A DNA stretch of 64,000 bases from Nitrosomonas sp. (GTDB taxonomy: Bacteria; Pseudomonadota; Gammaproteobacteria; Burkholderiales; Nitrosomonadaceae). The notes under the pieces were generated by a model. That model worked only from the letters and a program-made list of their open reading frames with translations. It searched no databases and was not told where the DNA came from. Below, in pieces: positions 19,096-27,461 of this stretch (position 1 is the stretch's first letter; each line of letters begins with the position of its first letter). Position numbers and translations under genes: made by a program. The stretch is from the NCBI GenBank assembly GCA_019635215.1, contig JAHBZZ010000005.1, positions 115,470 to 179,469 of the forward strand, read 5' to 3'.

Positions 19096-20150
19096 CGTTA
19101 CAGATATGTGGGGAAACAATCTCACTGCGGATATTGGTAATGGGATCGGTTACGATCCCCAGAACGCTGTCTTTAGTAATCTTTTCGCCCAACTGAACGC
19201 GACTGAACAATATGCCGCCATGATCGACACGAACCCAGGCGGATTGATAAAAAACAGATTCCAGTTCAACCGGATCGGTGTCATTTTTTACCATACCCAA
19301 TTTATTTAATGCTGTCTGTATACTCCTGACACCATAACGGATAGCGGACTCCTGGAGTGTCTGTGATTTTCCCGCTTCCAACGTCACAGAAGGAATTCCG
19401 GCATTAACCGCTGCATGGCGAAGCATGCCTTCGGCTCCTTCGCTATGCAGAATCACAGAAATACCGAATAAATGCGCAAAAGCCGCTACTTCGGGGACAT
19501 GCAAATTTCCCCTGATCTGCGGCAGATTGGTGCGATAGGCGGAACCAGTATGCAAATCAACTAAAAAATGACAGCGGCTGATAATCTCATCAAAAAAAGA
19601 ATGGGCGATCCGTGCAGCCGAGCTGCCATACGGGTTCCCTGGAAAATAGCGGTTTAAATCCCGACGGTCAATCAAATAACGCGATGTGCGGTGAAAACCT
19701 TGCAAATTAACAATCGGCACACCAATAACCGTGCCGGATAATTGTCCGGGATTGAGATCATGCAGAATACGGCGGACAATCTCAATTCCGTTTAATTCAT
19801 CACCATGAATAGCCGCGGTCAAACAGAATACCGGGCCTGCATGAGCACCATGAACAACCCAGCACCGGCGTCGACAAATGCAAGCCATCCAGTGATTGTT
19901 GCGGCTGCCAGGAGAGCCGCATGGCATGTGCCGGAGGAATTTCGGTTGAAAGCAAAGTCAATATTTGTTGCGGCTGTCTTGTTGCATCGATTCTCAGATT
20001 GCCATCAATAGCATCTGCTGCCGATTGCACAGCAATGCTGCCGGAATTGCTGAAAACCGCCGATTCATATTGAATCGCATCATGTGATGAGTGAGTAAAA
20101 CCGCAGTATGGCGTCCATAACAGTAACAGACCAGCAATTATCCTCAGCAT
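19046..20150 (-). pseudogene. Exported succinylglutamate desuccinylase/aspartoacylase family protein, frameshifted
   Basis: Two leftward frames make one gene. The first (20150 to about 19858) begins with a signal peptide (MLRIIAGLLLLWTPYCGF) and runs to DGLHLSTPVL. The second continues VVHGAHAGPVFCLTAAIHGDELNG to the end. Removing one base from the CCC at 19858-19860 joins them exactly in family order. The zinc ligands HGDE and DLHTGS are both intact in the second part, so the catalytic domain is otherwise conserved. The gene is either truly broken or carries a one-base sequence error. The 3' end overlaps ubiE by 50 bp. The substrate is unknown. Confidence 0.75.
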
Positions 20151-20489
20151 AATAACCACCCCAGCATAAAATCTATACAACCACATGCATTAACATTCAG
20201 ATTATTGTATAAAAAACCTTTTCTATAATCTCTGTTAATGATTCGGTTTATATCACCTTTAATTATAAATTACAAATAATTACCAAAGATAAATAAGTAT
20301 TTACTTTACAAGTTTTGGGAAAGATAATGAAAAATGTTGATTTTTTATAACAACCGCTAAGATACAATTCCTGTATTGCACAGGATTTCGTATTTTCAGA
20401 TTATCAACCGGAATAAATAATGACGTTCATGGCATTTTTGCCATCATATGCGTAGAATTCTTCTATTGCAGCCCCTGCCCCACTCATGA
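20151..20489. other. AT-rich divergent intergenic region
   Basis: About 340 AT-rich bases between the leftward frameshifted gene and rightward trmJ. No gene is visible. Promoters for both directions must lie here. A loose sigma-70-like pair for trmJ (TGTTGA near 20336, 17 bases, TAAGAT) is only a weak match. Confidence 0.3.
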
Positions 20490-21248
20490 ATGACGCCTTC
20501 ACCACTAGACAACATCCATATCGTACTCAGTCACACCAGTCACGCCGGTAACATCGGTGCAACTGCGCGTGCAATGAAAACCATGGGCTTGAAATCGTTG
20601 CATCTGGTCAATCCTAAATCCTTTCCGGATAAAGAAGCCGATATTCGCGCCGTCAGCGCGAGAGATTTGCTCAGCCAAGCGAAGGTCCACGGCAGTCTGG
20701 ATGAGGCATTACGCGATACAATACTTGCCGCAGCGCTGACATCCCGTTCCCGTGAGTTTGCGCATGACCTGCATGACGCACGCAGTGGCGCCGAAATACT
20801 GTTGGAACATGCCCGGCAACATCCGGTAGCGCTTGTATTCGGTGCCGAAACGGCAGGACTGACTTCGATCGAAGTCAGTAAATGCCAATTACAGATATTT
20901 ATTCCGGCCAATCCCGATTATCCTTCTCTCAATCTGGCCAGTGCCGTACAAATTATGGCCTATGAATTGCGCATGGCAGTGACCGATACCAAGCCGCCCG
21001 TTCAATCCCCGGACCTACCCGCCACGCTGAATGAAATTGAGTTTTTCTATCAGCATCTTGAAACAGTCATGACCACAATTGATTTTTTCAATCCACAACA
21101 ACCGAAAAAGCTGATGCAACGCATACGCCGGTTGTTTTCACGTACCCGCCTCGGGAAAGAGGAAATCAATATTCTGCGCGGCGTACTCACTGCCATGGAA
21201 AAAAAACTGTCCGGTAATTCAATATCCAATCGGCGTGATGAATCATAA
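20490..21248 (+). CDS. trmJ: tRNA (cytidine/uridine-2'-O-)-methyltransferase TrmJ
   Basis: A 252-residue SPOUT-fold methyltransferase that 2'-O-methylates position 32 of tRNAs. The N-terminal block IVLSHTSHAGNIGATARAMKTMG and the knot motifs ALVFGAETAGL and IPANPDYPSLNLASAVQIMAYEL are diagnostic of the TrmJ/LasT group. The C-terminal extension (KKLMQRIRRLFSRTRLGKEEINILRGVL) is the usual TrmJ dimer tail. An overlapping out-of-frame ATG at 20486 is not used. Confidence 0.93.
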   Translation: MTPSPLDNIHIVLSHTSHAGNIGATARAMKTMGLKSLHLVNPKSFPDKEADIRAVSARDLLSQAKVHGSLDEALRDTILAAALTSRSREFAHDLHDARSGAEILLEHARQHPVALVFGAETAGLTSIEVSKCQLQIFIPANPDYPSLNLASAVQIMAYELRMAVTDTKPPVQSPDLPATLNEIEFFYQHLETVMTTIDFFNPQQPKKLMQRIRRLFSRTRLGKEEINILRGVLTAMEKKLSGNSISNRRDES

Positions 21249-21368
21249 CCGGGATCAGCACTATCGCTGTAACCAAACGCACCGGTATACCAGATAAACT
21301 GCAGAACGCAAACCCATCATCCTATCATCTGTTGTTTTATACGATTTCCATAAGCACACCCTACAAAT

Positions 21369-21387
21369 ATTAATAATAATCATTATC
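21369..21387 (+). promoter_or_regulatory. Fur box
   Basis: The 19 bases attaataataatcattatc match the Fur consensus GATAATGATAATCATTATC at 16 of 19 positions. A loose promoter-like pair (TTTCCA, 17 bases, TATTAA) overlaps it. The next long genes downstream are the exported CbiX-like protein (start 21948) and the TonB receptor, so iron repression of this pair is the likely purpose, though the site lies 560 bp upstream of the first start. Confidence 0.7.
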
Positions 21388-21947
21388 ATTTACAAATGAT
21401 CTATTATGTGTTTGAATCCTGCTTACTTAAAGAAGGGTTAAATCAATCAGTAAAGTGAATACTGGACGAAGCGCACAGCGTGCAACAGGAAACCACTCAG
21501 AATAGATAGGCAAATGGTTAAACGCCACGTAACGAAGCCATATGCCACTTTAACTGTTTTATTCAGCCCCACCTTTAAGAACCCCGGGTGATGTGAACAA
21601 CCATACTCACGAAAACACCGACGTAACACTTTTTCAATTGCACAACAATGTCTTATAGCCAGCGAACCAAGCAAGCATTAAAGCTTTATTGGGTTGCCAG
21701 CCATCGGCTTTATGGAAAAAATGTTTTGCCAATGGCGAAATTGCAGGTGTTGGTATGGACGGCGCTGATGCATCAGCGAGTCAGCGATAAAACCCGGGGA
21801 AAATTTTACGGTGGCATTCGTAGGCATGCTCACCAGACAGGAACAGATCAGGTGAACTTGAATAGCGAAGTCATCGAATCAACGGAGATCATCATACTTA
21901 ATAACTACAAATTACAGATATTTTTCCAAAAATCATAAGGAGGGATT
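21388..21947. other. Long leader region with an unassigned 96-codon open frame
   Basis: This stretch separates the Fur box from the CbiX-like gene. A plus-strand frame at 21648-21938 (starts MSYSQRTKQALKLYWVASHR, basic and aromatic) has no good ribosome-binding site and no family I recognise; it ends just before the next gene. I found no cobalamin-riboswitch core despite the neighbouring chelatase-like gene. A strong AAGGAGG ribosome-binding site sits at the end, before 21948. The region could be an untranslated leader or remnant sequence. Confidence 0.35.
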
Positions 21948-23669
21948 ATGAATCCTTGGGCTAGGATACTACGATCAGTCTTACCATTTTTACTGACCAT
22001 TGTTCTGGTTTACGCCGGAACTACGCAGGCAGCCAATGCTGCCCCGAACAATCAAACCGGTTTTCTAATCATCGCAGCCGATCGGGGATTTCTCGGTAAT
22101 GAAGAGATTCGCGATGCATTCGAGCCGTTTTCCGCCAATCACCCGGCCGCTCTGGTATTCGTTACCGATGAACGTACACAGCAGACACTGAAATCCGGTC
22201 TTGATTCGCTGCGCCATCAAGGTGTCGAGCGAATCGTCGTATTACCCCTATTCATTTCCGCAGCGGAACCACGCTATCGCCTTGTTCATCAGCTACTGAC
22301 ACAGGAAAAAGGAAATACCCCCCCGGTTTTTGCACGTCCCTATGGAGAAAGCTATTTTGCTGTCGAGGCACTCGCTGACCGATTTCACATGATGGAGCAA
22401 ACCACGGATCAGCATCTGCTGGTAATCGGTTACGGTACAACGGATGATGCCAGCAAACAAGCCATGCACAAAGATTGGGCGCGTATCGTCAAACAAGCAT
22501 CACATGGCTTCGATTTCCGGTCGACCCATACGCTGGTTCTCCCGGAAAGAGGAACAGACGAAGATGGAGAACATTACGCGACCAGAGTCACGCAACAACT
22601 TACTGATTCATGGAAGTCCCTGAAGCCCGTAGTCAAAGGTGGTCAAAATCAGGTCATCACATTTGCTTTAGGACCGAAGCATGACAGCATGATGTCACTC
22701 GAAGCGCGACTGGAGTGGCTATTACCTGAAAATGCAACGCTCAATAACTTTCAGGTCAAACCCCAACAGCTAACCATGTGGATGGCGCGTGAGGCTAACC
22801 GCAACCTGCCGCTTGTTGCGGAGGATACCGGGGTAATCATATTTGCACATGGTTCCGACTTTCACTGGAACGAGAATTTGCGTATTGCAGTACGGCCATT
22901 GATGGATCGCTATAAAGTCGAATTTGCCTTTTCCATGGCGGATCCCATCACAATCGAACGCGCATTACGCAAACTGGAGCAGCGCGATGCGAAAGCAGTC
23001 GTCATTGTCAGCGCCTATGCAACAAGCACTTCATTTCGCACAGACATCGAGCGCCTGGTCGGACTGGATATCGAGGATCAATCAGTTCAGCACAGCGCAA
23101 ACGGCCATGGTGGACATGACGGACACGGCCATCATGGAAAATCCAGCAAGCCTTCTCCCAGGATATTAACGTCCCTACCCGTTGTATGGACAGGCGGATA
23201 TGAGGACAACCCATTATTTGCAAATGCCTTATTGGATCGCGCACTGGCAGTATCCAAAGATCCCACTAAGGAAACGGTCATCCTGGTAGCGCATGGTGCG
23301 CGAGATGATCAACGCAACGAGACATGGCTGCAGAAACTGGAAAACATTGTCAATCACATGCGCAGCAATGGCGGCGAAAAATTCAAAGCCATCCAGGTCG
23401 CAACCTGGCGCGAAGATTGGCCGGAAAAACGTGCGCCATGGATTGAAAAAGTCAGAACCATGGTAACAGAAGCCAATAAACAAGGCGGCAAGGCAATTGT
23501 CATTCCCGCGCGTACTACAGCAACGGGGCCGGAAAAGAAATTTTTAGCCGGACTCGAATTTGAACTTGGAGAAGGTTTTGCGCCCCATCCTTTGTTTACG
23601 CAATGGGTCGATGAACAAATCCAACAGGGCATGAAGCAGCACGCAACGGCAATAAGCCACTCAAAATAA
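21948..23669 (+). CDS. Exported CbiX-like (sirohydrochlorin cobaltochelatase family) protein with His-rich loop
   Basis: A 573-residue protein with a signal peptide (about residues 1-31, ending TTQAANA), so periplasmic. It holds three chelatase-like repeats: from about residue 36 (LIIAADRGFLGNEE), 294 (VIIFAHGSDFHWNENLR) and 444 (VILVAHGARDDQRNETW). Repeats 2 and 3 keep the metal-site HG; repeat 1 has DRG instead. The second active-site His of CbiX is not evident in any repeat. Between repeats 2 and 3 is a His-rich loop (about 381-399, GHGGHDGHGHHG). Classical CbiX is cytoplasmic and about 120-300 residues, so export and triplication are unusual. Its partner gene is a haem-type TonB receptor, so haem or metal handling is inferred. 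Confidence 0.75.
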   Translation: MNPWARILRSVLPFLLTIVLVYAGTTQAANAAPNNQTGFLIIAADRGFLGNEEIRDAFEPFSANHPAALVFVTDERTQQTLKSGLDSLRHQGVERIVVLPLFISAAEPRYRLVHQLLTQEKGNTPPVFARPYGESYFAVEALADRFHMMEQTTDQHLLVIGYGTTDDASKQAMHKDWARIVKQASHGFDFRSTHTLVLPERGTDEDGEHYATRVTQQLTDSWKSLKPVVKGGQNQVITFALGPKHDSMMSLEARLEWLLPENATLNNFQVKPQQLTMWMAREANRNLPLVAEDTGVIIFAHGSDFHWNENLRIAVRPLMDRYKVEFAFSMADPITIERALRKLEQRDAKAVVIVSAYATSTSFRTDIERLVGLDIEDQSVQHSANGHGGHDGHGHHGKSSKPSPRILTSLPVVWTGGYEDNPLFANALLDRALAVSKDPTKETVILVAHGARDDQRNETWLQKLENIVNHMRSNGGEKFKAIQVATWREDWPEKRAPWIEKVRTMVTEANKQGGKAIVIPARTTATGPEKKFLAGLEFELGEGFAPHPLFTQWVDEQIQQGMKQHATAISHSK

Positions 23670-23776
23670 ACTGTTTATGTTCTGATAAAAGCCCTACTCC
23701 AGCCAGCCAAGCCGTATTAGCCAGCCAGAAACTACTAATTTTATTAATTCGATTAATTTTTCTGGAGAATATTCTC

Positions 23777-25876
23777 ATGTCACTCAAACTCGAACCGCGC
23801 ATGGTCACGCTGGGTATTCACCTCGTGATCATGGCTATTCTTGTCTTTCCTCGGCATACCGCGGCACAGATGGTACAAGCCGAAACAGAAAAAAAACCAG
23901 AACCCGTCAGTAATCTGGCGTCCACTAATTTCAAGGAAATTACCGTAACCGCGACACGCACGCTCCGCAAGGTCAGTGATGTGCCCGAGTCGGTCAGCGT
24001 TGTCGATACGGAACAATTGCGCACCCGCCAGGCCGCCGATATCGGCGATACGCTGCGCTATCTACCCAATGTCGAGTTGGGCGGGGGACCGCGTAATATT
24101 GGTATGAATCCCGTCATACGGGGTATGGGCGACGGGCGTATTCTATTTTTACTGGACGGTGCCAGACAGGATTATAACCGTGGACATGATGCCCGGATTT
24201 TTGTCGATCCATCGTTGCTTAAACGGGTCGAGGTCATGCGCGGTCCCGCTTCAGCCACATGGGGCAGCGGCGCTCTGGGTGGTGTAATGTCCTTGACCAC
24301 GGTGGACGCCACTGATCTGTTGCGACCCGGTGAACGTATGGGTGTGAAAGTTCGAGGTGGATTTCAGAGCATGAACGAACAATACATTCCTGGCGCCAGT
24401 GTTTATGGTCTGCTCGGTAATCAGTTCGATTATCTGTTCGATTTCTCCTACCGCAATGCCGCCGATGATATCCGCCTGGGGGATGGTTCCAAACTGCAAA
24501 ATTCCAGCTTTGAATCCTATGCCAGTCTAGCCAAATTGAATTGGACACCGGGCCCGCATCAATTCATGTTTTCAGCGCAAACATTCGACCAGGCCGGAAA
24601 AGTGCCGTCGAATGCACAAGCGGGTGTTTCAACGACAAATTTGCTACTGGATCGGGATACCGAACAACGCAACTACACTTTGCGCTATCGCTACGATAAT
24701 CCGGACAACAATTGGCTGGATCCTGAAATCCTGGTTTACCACAACACGACGTATTCTCTTGAACGTAGATTATTCGATCAACGACGTGATGAAACGGATT
24801 TCTCCACCACCGGCATTAATGTACGTAACAGTTCGCGTTTTGATATCGGCAATTTCGCGACGCAATTGTTTACCTATGGTGTTGATTATTTCCACAATGA
24901 AGGCAAGGGAAAACGCAATGGCGCGGCACGTCCGGAATTTCCCCGGGGCGAGACTGATGTCGTCGGTGTGTATTTACAGGATGAAATCATGCTATGGGAG
25001 AGATTCTCACTAACGCCTGGTGTGCGCTGGGATCATTTCAGCAGTCAGGCGGATAATGCAGCGGCTGCCAATAAGAATGATCGTGTCAATTTCAAAATCG
25101 GCGGGCTTTTCAAAGTTACGGAATGGCTGTCGATTACCGGTGGCTATAACGAAGCATTCCGCGCGCCGACACTGAGTGAATTATTTACCACCGGCACCCA
25201 TTTCACCTGCGGCCCGGGTTGCTCCAATCTGTTTATACCCAACCTTAATCTCAAACCGGAAACTGCGTTCAACAAAGAAATCGGGATGCGCATACAAAAA
25301 TCAGATCTGCTTTATGCAGATGATCAGTTAAACATTAGGGGTGCGTATTTCAATAACAAGGTCAAAGACTTTGTTGATCTACTCGTTGATTTTGTGCCTT
25401 TCCCGGTACCCGGAAATCCGGGTACCGGAGGTACTACGTCGAGTAGCAACGTGCGCAATGCCTTGCTGGAGGGGTTTGAAATAGAAGCCAATTACGCGGC
25501 AAAATATGGCTATGCCGGCTTTTCATATGCCCAGACACGTGGCCGCAATAGAACAATAGGCGGTGCATTATCCAACGTTCAGCCGGATAAATGGATTGTT
25601 ATGGCTGGCCTGAATTGGCCGATCTACAATCTCTCCCTCGGTTGGCGCAACAGCATCGTCGATGCGCAAAACCGCGTGCCAACAGGCGGAACACCTACGC
25701 CTGGCTATACGCTGCATGATCTGACGCTGACCTGGCTGCCACGAGATGGTACTTTCAGAGGATTACGATTCGATTTCGGGATCGACAATCTAACCGATAA
25801 GGATTACCGACGTCATCTCTCCGTGCTGAGAGATCCGGGCCGCAATTACAAAATCGCTATTTCACACCAGTTTTAG
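23777..25876 (+). CDS. TonB-dependent outer-membrane receptor, haem/haemoglobin type
   Basis: A 699-residue receptor. Signal peptide to about residue 30, TonB box-like KEITVTATRTL (about 53-63), plug domain with VRGPASATWGSGALGG-type motif (VMRGPASATWGSGALGGV), then a 22-strand barrel ending in Phe. The segment YNEAFRAPTLSELF followed by NLNLKPET matches the FRAP and NPNL signatures of haem receptors such as HmuR and PhuR. It lies 107 bp after the CbiX-like gene and downstream of a Fur box. Haem uptake is the best reading; other chelates cannot be excluded. Confidence 0.85.
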   Translation: MSLKLEPRMVTLGIHLVIMAILVFPRHTAAQMVQAETEKKPEPVSNLASTNFKEITVTATRTLRKVSDVPESVSVVDTEQLRTRQAADIGDTLRYLPNVELGGGPRNIGMNPVIRGMGDGRILFLLDGARQDYNRGHDARIFVDPSLLKRVEVMRGPASATWGSGALGGVMSLTTVDATDLLRPGERMGVKVRGGFQSMNEQYIPGASVYGLLGNQFDYLFDFSYRNAADDIRLGDGSKLQNSSFESYASLAKLNWTPGPHQFMFSAQTFDQAGKVPSNAQAGVSTTNLLLDRDTEQRNYTLRYRYDNPDNNWLDPEILVYHNTTYSLERRLFDQRRDETDFSTTGINVRNSSRFDIGNFATQLFTYGVDYFHNEGKGKRNGAARPEFPRGETDVVGVYLQDEIMLWERFSLTPGVRWDHFSSQADNAAAANKNDRVNFKIGGLFKVTEWLSITGGYNEAFRAPTLSELFTTGTHFTCGPGCSNLFIPNLNLKPETAFNKEIGMRIQKSDLLYADDQLNIRGAYFNNKVKDFVDLLVDFVPFPVPGNPGTGGTTSSSNVRNALLEGFEIEANYAAKYGYAGFSYAQTRGRNRTIGGALSNVQPDKWIVMAGLNWPIYNLSLGWRNSIVDAQNRVPTGGTPTPGYTLHDLTLTWLPRDGTFRGLRFDFGIDNLTDKDYRRHLSVLRDPGRNYKIAISHQF

Positions 25877-25906
25877 CGGTTATACAAATGGGCTATGCTC
25901 TAGCCA

Positions 25907-26488
25907 TCACTCGGCGATGATTTCCTGAATTCTCGCACGAAGGCATGGAACCACTTCCCGCTCGAACCACTTGTTTGAACTGAACCACCGGTTGTTCGTC
26001 GGACTCGGGTGCGGTAGAGGAATCACACGGGGCCAATACTTCCGCCAGGCAAGAACCGCCCCGGTGACTCCGGCGCGTTCTTCCGGAAGATGGTAAGCCA
26101 AAGCGTATTGTCCAATTACCAGCGTAGTACGGATATTGGTCAGGCCACTCAGCAGTGAGTCCCGCCAGCGCGGCGCGCACTCAGGACGGGGCGGCAAATC
26201 ACCCGACTTGCCTTTTCCGGGATAACAAAAGCCCATGGGCAGAATGGCCAGGAGTTTCGGATCGTAGAACGCATCCCGGGTAAGTCCCAACCAGCTGCGC
26301 AACCGGTCACCGCTCGGATCATTAAATGGCAGGCCCGTCTCATGAACCTTCCGACCGGGTGCCTGAGCAGCGACCAGAATCCTGGCGCGGCGGTCAAGCT
26401 GCAGGACTGGACGTGGCCCCAACGGGAGATGCTCGGCGCAGAGTCTGCAGGAGCGGACTTCTTCAAGGAGGGAAGTGAATGACGACAT
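25907..26488 (-). CDS. Uracil-DNA glycosylase family protein
   Basis: About 193 residues from the ATG at 26488, chosen because family members start near LLEEVRSCRLCAEHLPLGPRPVL. In-frame ATGs at 26533, 26539 and 26575 would extend it and the last overlaps the next gene; none has a clear ribosome-binding site. Motifs include VAAQAPGRKVHETGLPFNDPSGDRLRSWLG (active-site loop) and PLPHPSPTNNRWF (DNA-binding loop). The Cys pair in CRLC may be part of an iron-sulfur site as in family 4/5 enzymes, but only two such Cys are near. The role in uracil repair is inferred. Confidence 0.85.
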   Translation of the reverse strand: MSSFTSLLEEVRSCRLCAEHLPLGPRPVLQLDRRARILVAAQAPGRKVHETGLPFNDPSGDRLRSWLGLTRDAFYDPKLLAILPMGFCYPGKGKSGDLPPRPECAPRWRDSLLSGLTNIRTTLVIGQYALAYHLPEERAGVTGAVLAWRKYWPRVIPLPHPSPTNNRWFSSNKWFEREVVPCLRARIQEIIAE

Positions 26489-26564
26489 TGCTGGTTTGGT
26501 GGAGGTAGCGCTGGCCTCAGTCGCATTGAGCATTGTCATAAAACTGGAAGGCGAGATCTTGGGT

Positions 26565-26939
26565 TTACTTCCCATGCGTGGAATTAGATTTAGTTCCGTA
26601 ATAAAAGCCAGTCGCTGCTGAAACCAAGGCAATTATTGGATTTAGGATAACTCCAAACTCCTTGATGTGATCAACATCGATAATTCCACACCATAGCGAG
26701 ATTAGTATTCCACTCACGATAAGCCCAAGCAACCCGATCAGCAGATAAGCAATATTTCGCCGTGCCTCATCTTCTTGTGGTCTAGAGTCGTATTTGTCTC
26801 CAACCTGTGGAGTTGGAACCTGATCGATAACCGTGCGGTCTTCTGTGAAGTCCAGGCCATTACTGTTCGCAGTATCTTCGCCGCTCGCTGCAGGGATTTC
26901 TTCTGCTGCTTGAGTTTTCTCAGCTTTTTCTCCGCCCAT
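26565..26939 (-). CDS. Small membrane protein of unknown function
   Basis: A 124-residue protein starting MGGEKAEKTQAAEEIPAASG. The first 65 residues are polar and acidic; two hydrophobic helices follow (AYLLIGLLGLIVSGILISLW and GVILNPIIALVSAATGFYYG). No family recognised. It starts 22 bp after the ribbon-helix-helix gene and shares its promoter, so the two form an operon. The second helix with its GFYYG end resembles small phage or conjugation-linked membrane proteins, but this is only an impression. Confidence 0.6.
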   Translation of the reverse strand: MGGEKAEKTQAAEEIPAASGEDTANSNGLDFTEDRTVIDQVPTPQVGDKYDSRPQEDEARRNIAYLLIGLLGLIVSGILISLWCGIIDVDHIKEFGVILNPIIALVSAATGFYYGTKSNSTHGK

Positions 26940-26961
26940 TTTGCCTCCGGTAACTATTGCA

Positions 26962-27168
26962 TTATTTGCGTATAACCTCGCGAATACGATGGTCAGCATC
27001 TTCTACGAGAATTTTACGTTTGTTTGTTTCTTGATCAACGAAGAATTTTTCGGAATTGATTGATCTACGAAGAACGTCAGTAAATGTCACATGCTCTGCT
27101 GCTGCAATTTTCTGAAGAAACTCTACTTGATCTTCCGGGAGATTGACGGTGATTTTTTTCATAGCCAT
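26962..27168 (-). CDS. Ribbon-helix-helix (CopG-type) transcriptional regulator
   Basis: A 68-residue protein. MKKITVNLPEDQVEFLQKIA forms the ribbon and first helix, and HVTFTDVLRRSINSEKFF the second helix and following turn, as in MetJ/Arc/CopG DNA-binding proteins. The ATG at 27168 is chosen because a GAGGAG ribosome-binding site lies about 7 bases upstream. Upstream is a palindromic region overlapping a good promoter, so it probably represses its own operon. It precedes a small membrane-protein gene; a toxin-antitoxin role is possible but unsupported. Confidence 0.7.
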   Translation of the reverse strand: MAMKKITVNLPEDQVEFLQKIAAAEHVTFTDVLRRSINSEKFFVDQETNKRKILVEDADHRIREVIRK

Positions 27169-27207
27169 GATGCGCTCCTCTGGTGAATGGATGATGAATG
27201 AATAATA

Positions 27208-27242
27208 ACTATATATGGTTGAATACCATATATCAACCATAT
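27208..27242 (-). promoter_or_regulatory. Promoter overlapped by inverted repeats, operator of the RHH operon
   Basis: On the minus strand a -35 TTGATA (27236-27231), a 17-base spacer and a -10 TATAGT (27213-27208) form a good sigma-70 promoter. Two perfect inverted repeats overlap it: ATATATGG (27211-27218) with CCATATAT (27226-27233), and ATATGGTTG (27213-27221) with CAACCATAT (27234-27242). This is the layout expected for autorepression by the ribbon-helix-helix protein encoded just downstream. Confidence 0.65.
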
Positions 27243-27461
27243 CTTAACTTTATCAAAGTAGCCTGTTTAACTGGAATCAGACATCCGAAATGACGCAATA
27301 TATCACGTGCGCACTGAAACCTGACACGGCAAATTGCATGCAATCTTCCTTTTAGGCACATTCAGCGACACACAGCAGTTGCTTGAATACATGACAATCA
27401 GTAGAGTAATCTTTCATCGTTTTCGCCAGTGACTGAAATTTGATCAACCGGTTTTTGATTT

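Noticed and set aside
21388-21947. Cobalamin riboswitch before the CbiX-like/TonB genes
   Set aside because: Searched by eye for the B12-box and surrounding conserved core; neither is present.
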